A DNA stretch of 64,000 bases from Thioalkalivibrio sp. ALJ12 (GCF_000378305.1 NZ_KB899539.1:157854-221853); one strand, 5' to 3'; shown: positions 29,919 to 43,467, counted from the first letter of the stretch. The notes: generated from the letters alone by a model not told the origin. Numbers and translations are program-made.

Positions 29919-30033
29919 AGGCGGCACGTCCGGTGGATGGTGATCCGTCCAGAACCTGTAGTCCCCTTGCAGTTGACGGGGCGAGCGGAAAAGCCAATGC
30001 TTGAACTTCGTCATACTTTTGAGGGGCCGGGGT

Positions 30034-30798
30034 GTGAGAACCATCAGCCGGCAGACCAGGGCATATGTCCGGGGTATCGCTTGTGTGTTCGCGTTGCTGG
30101 GTATGGCAACGGCACAGGGCGGAACCCTCAGCCTGGCCACCGAGAGTTATCCGCCATTTAACTTCGAGACGCCGGAAGGCGGGCTTGACGGTATCTCTGT
30201 GCGCGTGATGAACCAGCTGCTCGAGGAAACCGGGATCGAGGCCGAGATCCGTTTGTTGCCCTGGAGTCGTGCTTACGCCGAGGCGCAGTCGAACCCCGAT
30301 ACCTGTGTGTTCTCGACGACGCGGACTCCGCAACGCGAAGAGCTCTTCGAGTGGGTAGGCCCGCTGGTGGAGAATCAGTGGCATGCCTATGCCCTTGAGG
30401 GCTCCGACGTCGCAGCGCAGTCGCTCGATGACCTTCACGACTATCGAGTGGGTGGTTATCGCGACGACGCCGTTGCGTTGTATGTCGAGGCCCGGGGGAT
30501 TGAGATCGATACCGCCCCCAATGACCGCCTGAACGCGCGCAAGCTCGCGGCCGACCGGATTGACGTCTGGGTCAGTGGCGAGCACCTCGCACCCTGGTAC
30601 GCGCGCCTGGAAGAGATCGGCGAACTGCGCTCGCTGTTTGCCTTCAACGACACGGTGATGTCGCTCGCCTGCCACCCGGATACCGATCGCGATCGGCTGG
30701 ACCGCCTCCAGGCCGCGCTGGATGCCATGCGCGAGGATGGCCGCTACGCAGCGATCGTCAGCGAAGTACTCGAACGTAACGGAGACGCGAATGACTGA
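30034..30798 (+). CDS. Periplasmic amino-acid-type substrate-binding protein (SBP_bac_3)
   Basis: A 254-residue precursor: basic N-terminus, hydrophobic core and a signal cleavage near ATAQGG, then a PBPb fold (LSLATESYPPFNFETPEGGL, MNQLLEETGIEAEIRLLPW, CVFSTTRTPQREELFEWVGP). The GTG at 30034 has GAGGGG upstream; a TTG at 30001 is an alternative. No ABC transporter genes lie near. The stop overlaps siaB by 8 nt, so it is co-translated with the Sia genes and may feed a signal to SiaA. A weak promoter candidate (TTGACG at 29973, AATGCT at 29996, 17-bp spacing) lies upstream. Confidence 0.8.
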   Translation: MRTISRQTRAYVRGIACVFALLGMATAQGGTLSLATESYPPFNFETPEGGLDGISVRVMNQLLEETGIEAEIRLLPWSRAYAEAQSNPDTCVFSTTRTPQREELFEWVGPLVENQWHAYALEGSDVAAQSLDDLHDYRVGGYRDDAVALYVEARGIEIDTAPNDRLNARKLAADRIDVWVSGEHLAPWYARLEEIGELRSLFAFNDTVMSLACHPDTDRDRLDRLQAALDAMREDGRYAAIVSEVLERNGDAND

Positions 30799-31384
30799 GT
30801 TCGCCACGCAGCGCGAAGCGGATCGCGGTGGCCTGATCGCCGAGGAGGTGCTGGATTTTCAGCGCAACATGACCCGGCGCGGCATTATCTTTTCGTTCAC
30901 CGGCTATATCTCCGAAGGCATCCTGAAGGCGCTGGGCGACGCCCTGCGTCAGAAGATCCGGCTGGAGTCGACAGACAACAAGACCGTAAACCGAGTGTTC
31001 TCGGTGTTCGTCGAGCAGGTGCAGAACATCATTCGCTACTCGGCCGAACGGATCGAGCACGCGGCGGAACCCCCGGTGGAGCTGAGCTCCGGCATGATTA
31101 CGGTCGGCTCCGAAAAAGGCCGATTCTTCGTGATCTGCGGCAATATCATCGCCCGCGAAGACGCGGATACTCTGGGCAGCCGGCTGAGCGAGCTTCAGGG
31201 GATGGACAACGAGGCCCTGCGGCGCTTCTACAAGGAAAAGCTGCGCGAGCCGCCGGACGAGGGCAGCAAGGGGGGCAGCATCGGGCTGATCGAGATCGCA
31301 CGCCGAGCCAGCGAGCCGATCCAGTTCGACTTCGAGCACCTCTCCGACGCGTATTCCTACTTTGTACTGAAGGCCTACATCTGA
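30791..31384 (+). CDS. siaB: SiaB-family protein kinase (DUF6272)
   Basis: A 197-residue cytoplasmic protein resembling Pseudomonas aeruginosa SiaB, a kinase that phosphorylates a Thr of SiaC. Visible features are the GIIFSFTGYISEGILKALGDAL segment split by family-type spacing, VFSVFVEQVQNIIRYSAER as an N-box-like helix with Asn, and the late GSKGGSIGLIEIARRAS glycine-rich region, consistent with a GHKL-like fold. The ATG at 30791 overlaps the preceding gene by 8 nt, and its stop overlaps siaC (TGATG type). Identification rests on these features plus the siaC, siaD and siaA neighbours. Confidence 0.85.
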   Translation: MTEFATQREADRGGLIAEEVLDFQRNMTRRGIIFSFTGYISEGILKALGDALRQKIRLESTDNKTVNRVFSVFVEQVQNIIRYSAERIEHAAEPPVELSSGMITVGSEKGRFFVICGNIIAREDADTLGSRLSELQGMDNEALRRFYKEKLREPPDEGSKGGSIGLIEIARRASEPIQFDFEHLSDAYSYFVLKAYI

Positions 31385-31776
31385 TGGCAGCACTGGACCC
31401 CATTCGACACGAGGCAACGGACCGCACCCCGGAGGTCCTGTTCGATTTCGCGGCGGGGCATTACCGCATTTCCGGCGAGTCCTACCCGGAAGACGCTGCG
31501 AGCTTCTATGGACCCCTGACCCAGGGCCTGCGACAGGCGGTCCAGGAGCGGGCCAGCGAGTCGCTGGAGTTCAGCGTCGAGATGATCTACTTCAACAGCT
31601 CGACCGCGAAGGCGCTGATGAACCTCTTTCAGATCCTCGAAGACGCCGCCGAGGCCGGCATCAACGTGCGCATCAACTGGTGCTACCACGAAGACGACGA
31701 GACGATGGAAGAATTCGGCGAGGACTTTTCCGAGGACTTTGCCCACGCGGACTACCGCATGTGCCCGACATCATGA
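31384..31776 (+). CDS. siaC: SiaC-family regulatory phosphoprotein (DUF1987)
   Basis: A 130-residue protein related to P. aeruginosa SiaC, which in unphosphorylated form binds and activates the diguanylate cyclase SiaD. Family features are TPEVLFDFAAGHYRISGESYPED, the FSVEMIYFNSSTAKALMNLF strand-helix and the INVRINWCYHEDDETMEEFGEDF end. The likely phosphoacceptor lies in NSST (residues 71-74, T74), corresponding by motif to the phosphorylated Thr of SiaC; this is inference. It overlaps both siaB and siaD by a few nt. Confidence 0.88.
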   Translation: MAALDPIRHEATDRTPEVLFDFAAGHYRISGESYPEDAASFYGPLTQGLRQAVQERASESLEFSVEMIYFNSSTAKALMNLFQILEDAAEAGINVRINWCYHEDDETMEEFGEDFSEDFAHADYRMCPTS

Positions 31777-32645
31777 ACGCCTCTCACGACCCCAAGCAGC
31801 CAGTGCCGGTGCCAGCGACCGCACGCGACGGCGACGATCCGGAAGCGCTTGCCGACTTCTCTCTGTTCGAGCAGGAGAAGCAGATCATGCAGCGCTCCGA
31901 GCAGATGCTGGAGGCGCTGGACGATGTGGCCGAGGGCGTGCGCATGCTCGCCAAGGCCTATTCAGAGAGTTATCGCGTTCAGCGCCGCATGATGCGCATG
32001 AGTGATCGGATGCAGCTGGACCTGCAGGCCGCCAACCGTCAGCTGCGCGAGCAGGCCACCCACCTGGAGCAGCTCAACGGTGCACTGTCCGACGAGGTGC
32101 GCGAGCGCGAGCGCCTGACGGCCGAGCTCGAGCGCCTGGCGCTGGAGGATGCCCTGACCGGGCTGTTCTCGCGGCGCCGGGTAATGGACTGTGTCGAGGG
32201 GCTGGCCGAAACGGTGGGCGATCAGGCCCGCTCGCTCACTGTGATGATGCTCGACCTAGACGACTTCAAAGCCCTGAATGACACCCATGGCCATGCCGCC
32301 GGGGATTACGCCCTGCAGAGCTTCGCCGAGATCCTCCGCGGCGAGCTCGGCGCCGATCAGTACGCCGGGCGCATGGGGGGCGAGGAGTTCCTGGTGGTGG
32401 CCGCGGACCTCGAGCTTGATGCGGCCATGAGCTTGGCGGAGCGCATCCGCACCACTGTCGAGCAGACGATCCCGCGCTGGAAGGGCGAACCGCTGCATCT
32501 GGAGGTCTCGATCGGTCTCGTCGTGACGACCGAACGCTGGCCGGATGCCGGGGCGCTGGTCGCGGCGGCGGATGATCTGCTTTACCGCGCGAAAAACGAA
32601 GGCCGTAATCGCGTCGAGGTCCAGTTCCACGGCGAGTCGGTATGA
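31773..32645 (+). CDS. siaD: SiaD-like GGDEF diguanylate cyclase
   Basis: A 290-residue cytoplasmic protein: N-terminal part and coiled coil (about 25-120, with repeated QRSEQMLEALDDVAEGVRML and LREQATHLEQLNGAL heptads), then a GGDEF domain (about 120-285) with LEDALTGLFSRRR, MLDLDDFKALNDTHGH and the active-site variant GGEEF (RMGGEEFLVVA). An RxxD product-inhibition site is not present at the usual place before GGEEF. SiaC is expected to bind the N-terminal coiled coil. The ATG at 31773 overlaps the siaC stop; its own stop overlaps siaA. Confidence 0.9.
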   Translation: MNASHDPKQPVPVPATARDGDDPEALADFSLFEQEKQIMQRSEQMLEALDDVAEGVRMLAKAYSESYRVQRRMMRMSDRMQLDLQAANRQLREQATHLEQLNGALSDEVRERERLTAELERLALEDALTGLFSRRRVMDCVEGLAETVGDQARSLTVMMLDLDDFKALNDTHGHAAGDYALQSFAEILRGELGADQYAGRMGGEEFLVVAADLELDAAMSLAERIRTTVEQTIPRWKGEPLHLEVSIGLVVTTERWPDAGALVAAADDLLYRAKNEGRNRVEVQFHGESV

Positions 32646-34318
32646 CAGAGCCCGGCCCGGCGCGCAGCCGCAGCCTGGTCGCGAAGCTGGCGCTCGCGAC
32701 CCTGCTGGTTGCACTGGCGCTCAGCCTGCTGGCGAGCGCCTATGTGATCGCGGCCGACTCGCGTGCCTTTCGCGCGGACACCCTGGAACAGATCGAACGG
32801 CTGCAACGGCTGGTGGCCCCTCCCGCGGCCGAGGCGGCCTATCAGCTGAATGCCGATCAGGCGGAATCACTTGTGGCGGGCCTGCAGGCCTTTGACGAGA
32901 TCCACCGCGCCGAGATACTCGACGACTTCGGGCGCACCTTGGCCGAGGTGGAACGCGAAGGTGGCGGCGCCTCCTGGCTTGGGGAACGCCTGTTCGGGGC
33001 GGATCGCCAGCACGAGCGCGAACTGCTCCACCCGGACCTGCGCGAAACCAATGGTGCAGTGGGGATGCTGCGTGTGGAGCTCGCCCCCGATGTGCTGGCT
33101 GCAGCCCTGATCGAGCGTCTCCGCAATAGCGTGATCACCAGCGTGGTGCAGGCGGTGATCGTCTCGCTGGTCGTCGTACTGCTGTTCTACGGCCTCATGC
33201 TGCGCCCGATGCTGCGCATCTCCCGAGCCGTGGCGGGTACCGATCCCGACCATCCGGCCCAGTGGCCGCGCCCCCGCATGGGCCACCATGTGGATGACGA
33301 GCTCGGTGCCCTGGACCGCTCGCTCGACCGCCTCCTGAATGCCTTTCAGCAGGGCCTTGATGCGCGGGATGGTGCGCGGGGCGAGCTGAAGGCCCTGAAC
33401 GAGGACCTGGAGCGCCGCGTGGTCGAGCGTACCCGCGAGCTGGAGGCCGAGAAGCTGGAGACTGAACGTGCGCTTGCGCGGGTCGACGAGGCCAACCGCG
33501 AACTCGAGCGCAGCAACCGCCTTGTGGTGGAGAGCATCCGCTATGCGCGGCGCATCCAGACCGCGATGCTCCCGGACAAGCACGCCCTGGACGGACACCT
33601 GGACGAGGTGCAGGTCTACTGGGAGCCGCTGCACCTGGTTGGTGGCGACTACTTCTGGCTGGAGGCCATCGACGGGCGCAGCGTGCTGGTGGCCGCGGAC
33701 TGTACCGGGCATGGCGTCCCCGGGGCATTCATTACCCTGGTGCTGGCCTCGGCGCTGGATCGCATCCTGCATGAACACCGGCTCCTGGAACCGTCGGCAA
33801 TCCTGCGCGAGATGGATCGGCTGGTGCGCTCGCGCCTGCGCCAGGACGGTCATGACTCGGATTCCGACGACGGATTGGAGGCGGCGGTGTGCGTCTATGA
33901 CCCGGATGCCCGGACCCTGACCTTTGCCGGCGTAGGGCTGCCGCTGATCATGGATCGTGCGGGACAGGTGGAAGAGATTCGCGGCGTCCGCGGTGGGCTG
34001 GGGTATCGCAGCCTGGAGCCCGCGCAGCCGGTGGATCATGTGGTGGCGGTCGAGCCGGGCATGGAGTTCTTCCTGATTACCGACGGAGCCCACGACCATG
34101 TGGGTGGCGAGCCGCCCCGACTGTTCGGGCGCCGTCGCCTGCGCCACGTGCTGGCGGAAAAGTCCCCGCGTGACCTGGCCGCCAAGATCGATTCCGTGGT
34201 CCGCGTACTGGAGGATTATCGCGGCGGCGAGCCACGGCGTGACGACATGACGCTGGTGGCCTTCCGGCCGCTCGCGGCGGACGCGCAAAACATGCCGCGT
34301 GGTGCGGCGGCCGATTGA
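32642..34318 (+). CDS. siaA: SiaA-like membrane PP2C/SpoIIE phosphatase
   Basis: A 558-residue inner-membrane sensor phosphatase: first transmembrane helix about residues 13-38, periplasmic domain about 40-155, second helix about 160-188, HAMP region, coiled coil (about 240-310) and a C-terminal SpoIIE/PP2C domain. Metal-binding motifs are visible: LVGGDYFWLEA, VAADCTGHGVPGAF, LITDGAHDH and PRRDDMTLVAF. In P. aeruginosa SiaA dephosphorylates SiaC and so turns on SiaD. Here it is the last gene of the operon, whereas it is first in P. aeruginosa. Confidence 0.9.
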   Translation: MTEPGPARSRSLVAKLALATLLVALALSLLASAYVIAADSRAFRADTLEQIERLQRLVAPPAAEAAYQLNADQAESLVAGLQAFDEIHRAEILDDFGRTLAEVEREGGGASWLGERLFGADRQHERELLHPDLRETNGAVGMLRVELAPDVLAAALIERLRNSVITSVVQAVIVSLVVVLLFYGLMLRPMLRISRAVAGTDPDHPAQWPRPRMGHHVDDELGALDRSLDRLLNAFQQGLDARDGARGELKALNEDLERRVVERTRELEAEKLETERALARVDEANRELERSNRLVVESIRYARRIQTAMLPDKHALDGHLDEVQVYWEPLHLVGGDYFWLEAIDGRSVLVAADCTGHGVPGAFITLVLASALDRILHEHRLLEPSAILREMDRLVRSRLRQDGHDSDSDDGLEAAVCVYDPDARTLTFAGVGLPLIMDRAGQVEEIRGVRGGLGYRSLEPAQPVDHVVAVEPGMEFFLITDGAHDHVGGEPPRLFGRRRLRHVLAEKSPRDLAAKIDSVVRVLEDYRGGEPRRDDMTLVAFRPLAADAQNMPRGAAAD

Positions 34319-34343
34319 GCCGTCAGGGGCTCTCTGGTAGCAT
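34315..34343 (+). promoter_or_regulatory. Candidate sigma-70 promoter of pyrG-kdsA
   Basis: TTGAGC (34315-34320) and TAGCAT (34338-34343) are 17 bp apart. The -35 overlaps the siaA stop codon, and pyrG begins about 65 nt downstream of the expected start. No terminator was seen between siaA and pyrG. Confidence 0.5.
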
Positions 34344-34392
34344 TTCGGCCGATCTGAGCCGCCCGTGAGCCGTATGAGCGGGGCTACCGTAA

Positions 34393-36081
<1,689 letters not shown>

Positions 36082-36156
36082 TGTTTGCCTAACGCGCCGT
36101 ATGACGGCGCTTTGCGGCCGTGCCCGGAGGGTGGCGTCCGCCAGACAGGACATTGC

Positions 36157-36999
36157 ATGCAGCTTTGCGGTTTTGAAGTCGGCCTCGACCGGCCATTTTT
36201 TCTGATTGCCGGCCCCTGCGTGATCGAATCCGAGGCGATGGCCCTGGAGACCGCGGGTGCGCTCAAGACGATCACCGACGAACTGGGCATCCCGTTTATC
36301 TACAAGTCCTCGTTCGACAAGGCCAATCGCTCGTCGACGAAGAGTTTCCGTGGTCCGGGCATCGAAGAGGGCCTGCGCATCCTGGAACAGGTGAAGCAGC
36401 AGTTGGGAGTCCCGGTGCTGACCGATGTCCACGAGGACACCCCGCTGGACGAGGTCGCGGCCGTGGTGGACGTGCTGCAAACGCCCGCGTTCCTGTGCCG
36501 GCAGACGAACTTCATCCAGAATGTCGCGCGCCAGGGGCGCCCGGTGAACATCAAGAAGGGCCAGTTCCTGGCGCCCTGGGATATGGGCAATGTCGTGGAC
36601 AAGGCGCGCGAGGCCGGCAACGACCAGATCATGGTCTGTGAACGCGGCGTCTCCTTCGGCTACAACACGCTGATCTCGGACATGCGGGGTCTGGCCCAGA
36701 TGCGCCAGACCGGTTGCCCGGTGGTGTTCGACGCCACGCACTCGGTCCAGCAGCCGGGCGGGCAGGGCGCGACCTCTGGTGGGCAGCGCGAGTATGTCCC
36801 CGTGCTGGCGCGGGCGGCCGTCGCCTCCGGGGTGTCGGGTCTGTTCATGGAGACCCATCCGGATCCCGAGCGCGCCCTCTCGGATGGGCCCAACGCCTGG
36901 CCGCTGCCGCGCATGGCGGAGCTGCTGACCACGCTCAAGGCGCTGGATACGGCCGCCAAGGCGCAGCCGTTTGCCGAGGCCGAGTACGGGCTGGGTTGA
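36157..36999 (+). CDS. kdsA: 3-deoxy-8-phosphooctulonate synthase
   Basis: Condenses arabinose 5-phosphate with PEP to Kdo-8-phosphate for the LPS inner core. The 280 residues carry [35 protein letters not shown] and the [13 protein letters not shown] block. The ATG at 36157 has AGGA 8 nt upstream and gives the family N-terminus; a frame opening at 36085 adds residues not typical of KdsA. Confidence 0.97.
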   Translation: MQLCGFEVGLDRPFFLIAGPCVIESEAMALETAGALKTITDELGIPFIYKSSFDKANRSSTKSFRGPGIEEGLRILEQVKQQLGVPVLTDVHEDTPLDEVAAVVDVLQTPAFLCRQTNFIQNVARQGRPVNIKKGQFLAPWDMGNVVDKAREAGNDQIMVCERGVSFGYNTLISDMRGLAQMRQTGCPVVFDATHSVQQPGGQGATSGGQREYVPVLARAAVASGVSGLFMETHPDPERALSDGPNAWPLPRMAELLTTLKALDTAAKAQPFAEAEYGLG

Positions 37000-37031
37000 T
37001 TCGCGCAGGATTATTTAAGAGTTTCATTTAA

Positions 37032-38360
<1,329 letters not shown>

Positions 38361-38509
38361 TCCGCGATTGTTGCGTTTGTCGCGGGTTGGGTTCTCAGCC
38401 TGCAGAGCGTCTCCTGTGCCCGGCGGCCAAGGGGCCGTAGAATGCCGGGCATGGAAGCTCGACTCTCTCCCTGGCGGCTGGCCGTGGCGACCGGCCGCGG
38501 GAATCGCTG

Positions 38510-38917
38510 ATGCGCTGGTTGCTGATCGGTCTGGCGGTGCTGCTACTGCTGTTGCAGTGGCCGCTGTGGCTGGGAGAGGGCAGCTGGCGCGATGTACGCG
38601 ACCTGCGCGAGCAGGTAGAGGAGCAGCGTGCGGCCAACGCCGAGCTGGAGCAACGCAATCAGGCGCTGGAGGCCGAGGTACACGACCTGCGTACCGGTAC
38701 CGATGCGGTGGAAGAACGCGCCCGCCGCGACCTGGGCATGATCCGCGAAGACGAGATCTTCTTCTTTGTGGTCGGCGAGGACGACGACCGGCGTCCAGTG
38801 CCGGAGCCGTTGCCAGACCCGGCGCGGGATGTGTCCCCGGGGCCCGCCGAGATCCCGGACCGCGAACGCGAGCCGGCAACCGATACGCTGCCACCCGAGG
38901 ATCCGTTTGATGGCTGA
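38510..38917 (+). CDS. ftsB: Cell division protein FtsB
   Basis: A bitopic divisome protein that works with FtsL and FtsQ. The 135-residue protein begins with a transmembrane helix (MRWLLIGLAVLLLLLQWPLW), then a leucine-zipper-like coiled coil (about 27-65) and the family motif DAVEERARRDLGMIREDEIFF. The tail from about residue 95 is unusually long, acidic and Pro-rich compared with E. coli FtsB (103 residues). Its stop overlaps ispD by 8 nt. Confidence 0.93.
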   Translation: MRWLLIGLAVLLLLLQWPLWLGEGSWRDVRDLREQVEEQRAANAELEQRNQALEAEVHDLRTGTDAVEERARRDLGMIREDEIFFFVVGEDDDRRPVPEPLPDPARDVSPGPAEIPDREREPATDTLPPEDPFDG

Positions 38918-39659
38918 TCCCGACACCAACAACCCCTCCGCGGAACCCGCCTACTGGGCCCTGATCCCGGCGGCCGGCGTGGGCCGGCGCATGGGCTCCG
39001 ATCGACCCAAGCAGTTCCTGACGCTGGGGTCACGCACCATCCTCTCGCATACCCTGTCGATCTTTCTTGAGCACCCGCGCATTCGCGGTGTGGTCCTGGT
39101 GCTCGGGCCGGATGTGGACCCGGACGCGCTGGATCTTCCAACGGCGGGCGGGCGCCTGTTTCGTGTGGCCGGCGGGGCCGAGCGGGCGGATTCGGTCCAG
39201 AACGGACTCGACTTCCTGCAGGAACGCGCGGCCCCCGATGACTGGGTGCTGGTGCACGATGCCGCGCGCCCCTGTCTGCCACGCGCGGATCTGGACCACC
39301 TTCTGAACGCGCTGCGGGACGATCCGGTGGGCGGTCTGCTGGCCACGCCCAGCACGGATACGGTCAAGTGGAGTGACGAGGACGGGCGCGTCGAGCGCAC
39401 GCTGGAACGCGCGCGCGTCTGGCGCGCGCTGACACCACAGATGTTCCGCCTCGGCATGCTGCGGGAGGCCAATCGGGCCGCCCGCGAGGCCGGTCATGCG
39501 GTTACCGACGAGGCCAGCGCGATCGAATGGCATGGCGCCCGTCCGCGTCTGATCGAGGGCTCGATGATGAACATCAAGATCACCCGGGCGGAGGATCTGG
39601 AACTGGCCCAGCTATACCTGATGCAGCAGGGGCGCCTGGACGGCGGGTTCCGGCCATGA
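38910..39659 (+). CDS. ispD: 2-C-methyl-D-erythritol 4-phosphate cytidylyltransferase
   Basis: The third MEP-pathway step, forming CDP-methylerythritol. The 249 residues show the nucleotidyltransferase motif [44 protein letters not shown] and the [19 protein letters not shown] end. The ATG at 38910 lies within the end of ftsB, and the stop overlaps ispF (ATGA). Confidence 0.97.
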   Translation: MADPDTNNPSAEPAYWALIPAAGVGRRMGSDRPKQFLTLGSRTILSHTLSIFLEHPRIRGVVLVLGPDVDPDALDLPTAGGRLFRVAGGAERADSVQNGLDFLQERAAPDDWVLVHDAARPCLPRADLDHLLNALRDDPVGGLLATPSTDTVKWSDEDGRVERTLERARVWRALTPQMFRLGMLREANRAAREAGHAVTDEASAIEWHGARPRLIEGSMMNIKITRAEDLELAQLYLMQQGRLDGGFRP

Positions 39660-40152
39660 GCGGCATGCGCGTGGGGCAGGGCTTCGACGTGCATGCCTTC
39701 GGACCCGGCGATCACCTGATCCTGGGCGGTGTGCGCATCCCGTTCGATCACGGCTTTGTCGCGCATTCCGATGGCGACGTCTTGTTGCACGCGATCTGTG
39801 ATGCCCTGTTCGGGGCGGCGGGGCAGGGGGATATCGGCCGCCACTTTCCCGATACCGACGAGCGCTTTCGTGGGGCGAACAGCCGCGACCTTCTGCGCGA
39901 GACCCTGCGCCGGGTCCAGGAGGCCGGGTGGCGCCCGGTAAATGTGGATGCGACCGTGATCGCCCAGGCACCGAAGATGGCCCCGCATGTGGCGGCGATG
40001 GAGGACCACATCGCTGCGGACCTGGGGCTGATGGCGGGTGCGGTGAATGTGAAGGCGACAACCACCGAGCGTCTGGGCTTTACAGGGCGCGGAGAAGGCG
40101 TGGCGGCCCAGGCGGTGGTGCTGCTGGAGCCTTCTTCGGGGCTGATGCACGT

Positions 40153-40156
<4 letters not shown>
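39656..40156 (+). CDS. ispF: 2-C-methyl-D-erythritol 2,4-cyclodiphosphate synthase
   Basis: The fifth MEP-pathway step; a trimeric zinc enzyme. The 166 residues carry the metal ligands D11 and H13 ([10 protein letters not shown]) and H45 ([11 protein letters not shown]), the [13 protein letters not shown] motif and [20 protein letters not shown]. The start overlaps ispD, and the stop overlaps the VOC gene. Confidence 0.98.
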
Positions 40157-42106
<1,950 letters not shown>

Positions 42107-42142
42107 CGGGCGGGTGGTCCGGGGGAGCTGGCTGGCGTGGGC

Positions 42143-42252
42143 AGGGGCTTCGCCGCCAAGGCGGCTCCCACAGGGGGCAGTGGGTAGAGCGATGACTCTT
42201 ACCCGGCGCTACCCTGAAGTCTGTGGGAGCGGGCTTGCCCGCGAAAGCCCCT
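42143..42252. repeat. Inverted pair of Pseudomonas-like REP sequences (BIME)
   Basis: One copy reads CTGTGGGAGCGGGCTTGCCC (followed by GCGAAAGCCCCT) on the plus strand at 42221-42252; the other, on the minus strand, spans 42143-42173 (CTGTGGGAGCCGCCTTGGCG, then GCGAAGCCCCT). The pair lies between convergent glpK and pirin. The sequence resembles the GTGGGAGCGGGCTTGCCCGC repeats known from Pseudomonas. The remaining intergenic bases show no gene. Confidence 0.75.
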
Positions 42253-42274
42253 GTCAGAGTCAGACCCTGCCGGG

Positions 42275-43123
42275 TCAGTCGATGCTGGCCGGTTCGGCCG
42301 CGAGCTGGCCGGACTGATAGTCGCTGATCGCCTGCTCGATCTCGTCGGAGGTGTTCATCACGAACGGGCCGTAGTGGGCGATCGGTTCGCCCAGCGGGCG
42401 GCCCTTGAACAGCAGCACTCGCGCATCCTGCTGGGCGATCAGGTGGATCTGCGTCTGTCCGCTCCAGGTGCCCAGTTCGCCCGTCTTCAACCCGGTCAGC
42501 TCGCCGTCATAGACATAGGCGAGCACCCGGTCGTCCAGCTGGACGGCCAGCGACAGGCGGTAGCCTGCCGGCAGGCTCAGATCCGCCATCGCCGCACCTT
42601 CTCCGATCTGTTCCAGCGGGCCTTCGGTATCCCCGGCGCTGGTCTGCCAGGAGCCGGCGATCGCCTTGAAGTGCAGTGGGCCGTCGTCTTCCGGCAGGTG
42701 GCGCATCGCGTCGGCGCGCACGTCGCGGTAACGCGGCGGGTCCATCTTGCGCCGAGCCGGCAGGTTTACCCATAGCTGGAAGCCGTGCAGCCCGTCCGAG
42801 TCCAGCAGGGGCATCTCGGAGTGGATGACCCCGCGCCCGGCGCTCATCCACTGCGCCTCGCCTGCCTCCACACGACCCTGGTTGCCCATCGAATCTTCGT
42901 GGGTCAGGCCGCCATGGACGAGGTAGGTCAGCGTCTCGAACCCGCGATGCGGGTGGGAGGGGAAACCACCGATGTAGTCCTCCTTCGCACTGGCCTTCAG
43001 CTCGTCCAGCATCAGGAAGGGATCCAGGCCGCCGCGAAAGTCATGGATGCGGCGAATCTTCACACCCGCGCCGTCCTGGGTCGGGTGGGCTGTGCGTACG
43101 CTGTCCGGCGGTGTGGGGGTCAT
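42275..43123 (-). CDS. Pirin family protein
   Basis: A 282-residue bicupin. The N-terminal cupin has the pirin metal-binding pattern (FPSHPHRGFETLTYLVHGGL with HxH, HEDSMGNQG and WMSAGRGVIHSEMP); the C-terminal cupin begins near residue 170 and ends with LGEPIAHYGPFVMNTSDEIEQAI. Some pirins act as quercetinases or redox-linked regulators; the role here is unknown. The ATG at 43123 is chosen because AGGAGA (43128-43133) lies 5 nt upstream. The frame is open further upstream only through the MITE, which begins at base 43134, right at the edge of the ribosome-binding site. Confidence 0.9.
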   Translation of the reverse strand: MTPTPPDSVRTAHPTQDGAGVKIRRIHDFRGGLDPFLMLDELKASAKEDYIGGFPSHPHRGFETLTYLVHGGLTHEDSMGNQGRVEAGEAQWMSAGRGVIHSEMPLLDSDGLHGFQLWVNLPARRKMDPPRYRDVRADAMRHLPEDDGPLHFKAIAGSWQTSAGDTEGPLEQIGEGAAMADLSLPAGYRLSLAVQLDDRVLAYVYDGELTGLKTGELGTWSGQTQIHLIAQQDARVLLFKGRPLGEPIAHYGPFVMNTSDEIEQAISDYQSGQLAAEPASID

Positions 43124-43133
43124 GACTTCTCCT

Positions 43134-43418
43134 AGGGAAACACTGATAAATGTACACGCTCGCGCTCGAGTTGCTTTTGCGTGCGAACAAGGCGCGGTGA
43201 CCGCCGTGCAGTCATTCTGCACAAGGGAGCCGCAACGCCGTGCGCGCGCAAAAGCGACTCGAGCCCTTGCATTCAATGGCTTGTGGGGTTGGCACCCCAG
43301 GTTCCCCGATCCTGCGTTGCGGCCCTTGCCGGTAGAACCACTACCGGCTGCGCACCGCGCCTTGTCTCGGAGAACCTGGGGTGCCAACGCGAGTGTGTAC
43401 ATTCATCAGTGTTTCCCT
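43134..43418. mobile_element. 285-bp MITE-like element with 31-bp terminal inverted repeats
   Basis: The ends, AGGGAAACACTGATAAATGT... at 43134-43164 and its inverted partner at 43388-43418, match in 29 of 31 positions. The interior holds no credible gene but a series of nested hairpins: CTCGAG... arms at 43165-43183 and 43245-43263 enclosing GTGCAG/CTGCAC (43206-43222), and 21-nt arms at 43288-43308 and 43368-43388 enclosing GCCGGTAG/CTACCGGC (43328-43348). Single ends of the same kind occur at 3587, 19973 and 55256. No target duplication is obvious. The 49 bp after it, to the next gene, are AT-rich and empty. Confidence 0.8.
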
Positions 43419-43467
43419 TGATTAACCCTGCAACCATACCGACCATAAAAGCAAAAGAAAATTGCAG

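Noticed and set aside
43124-43402. An N-terminal extension of about 90 residues on the pirin protein
   Set aside because: The extension is translation through the MITE. A good ribosome-binding site and the family start lie at 43123.
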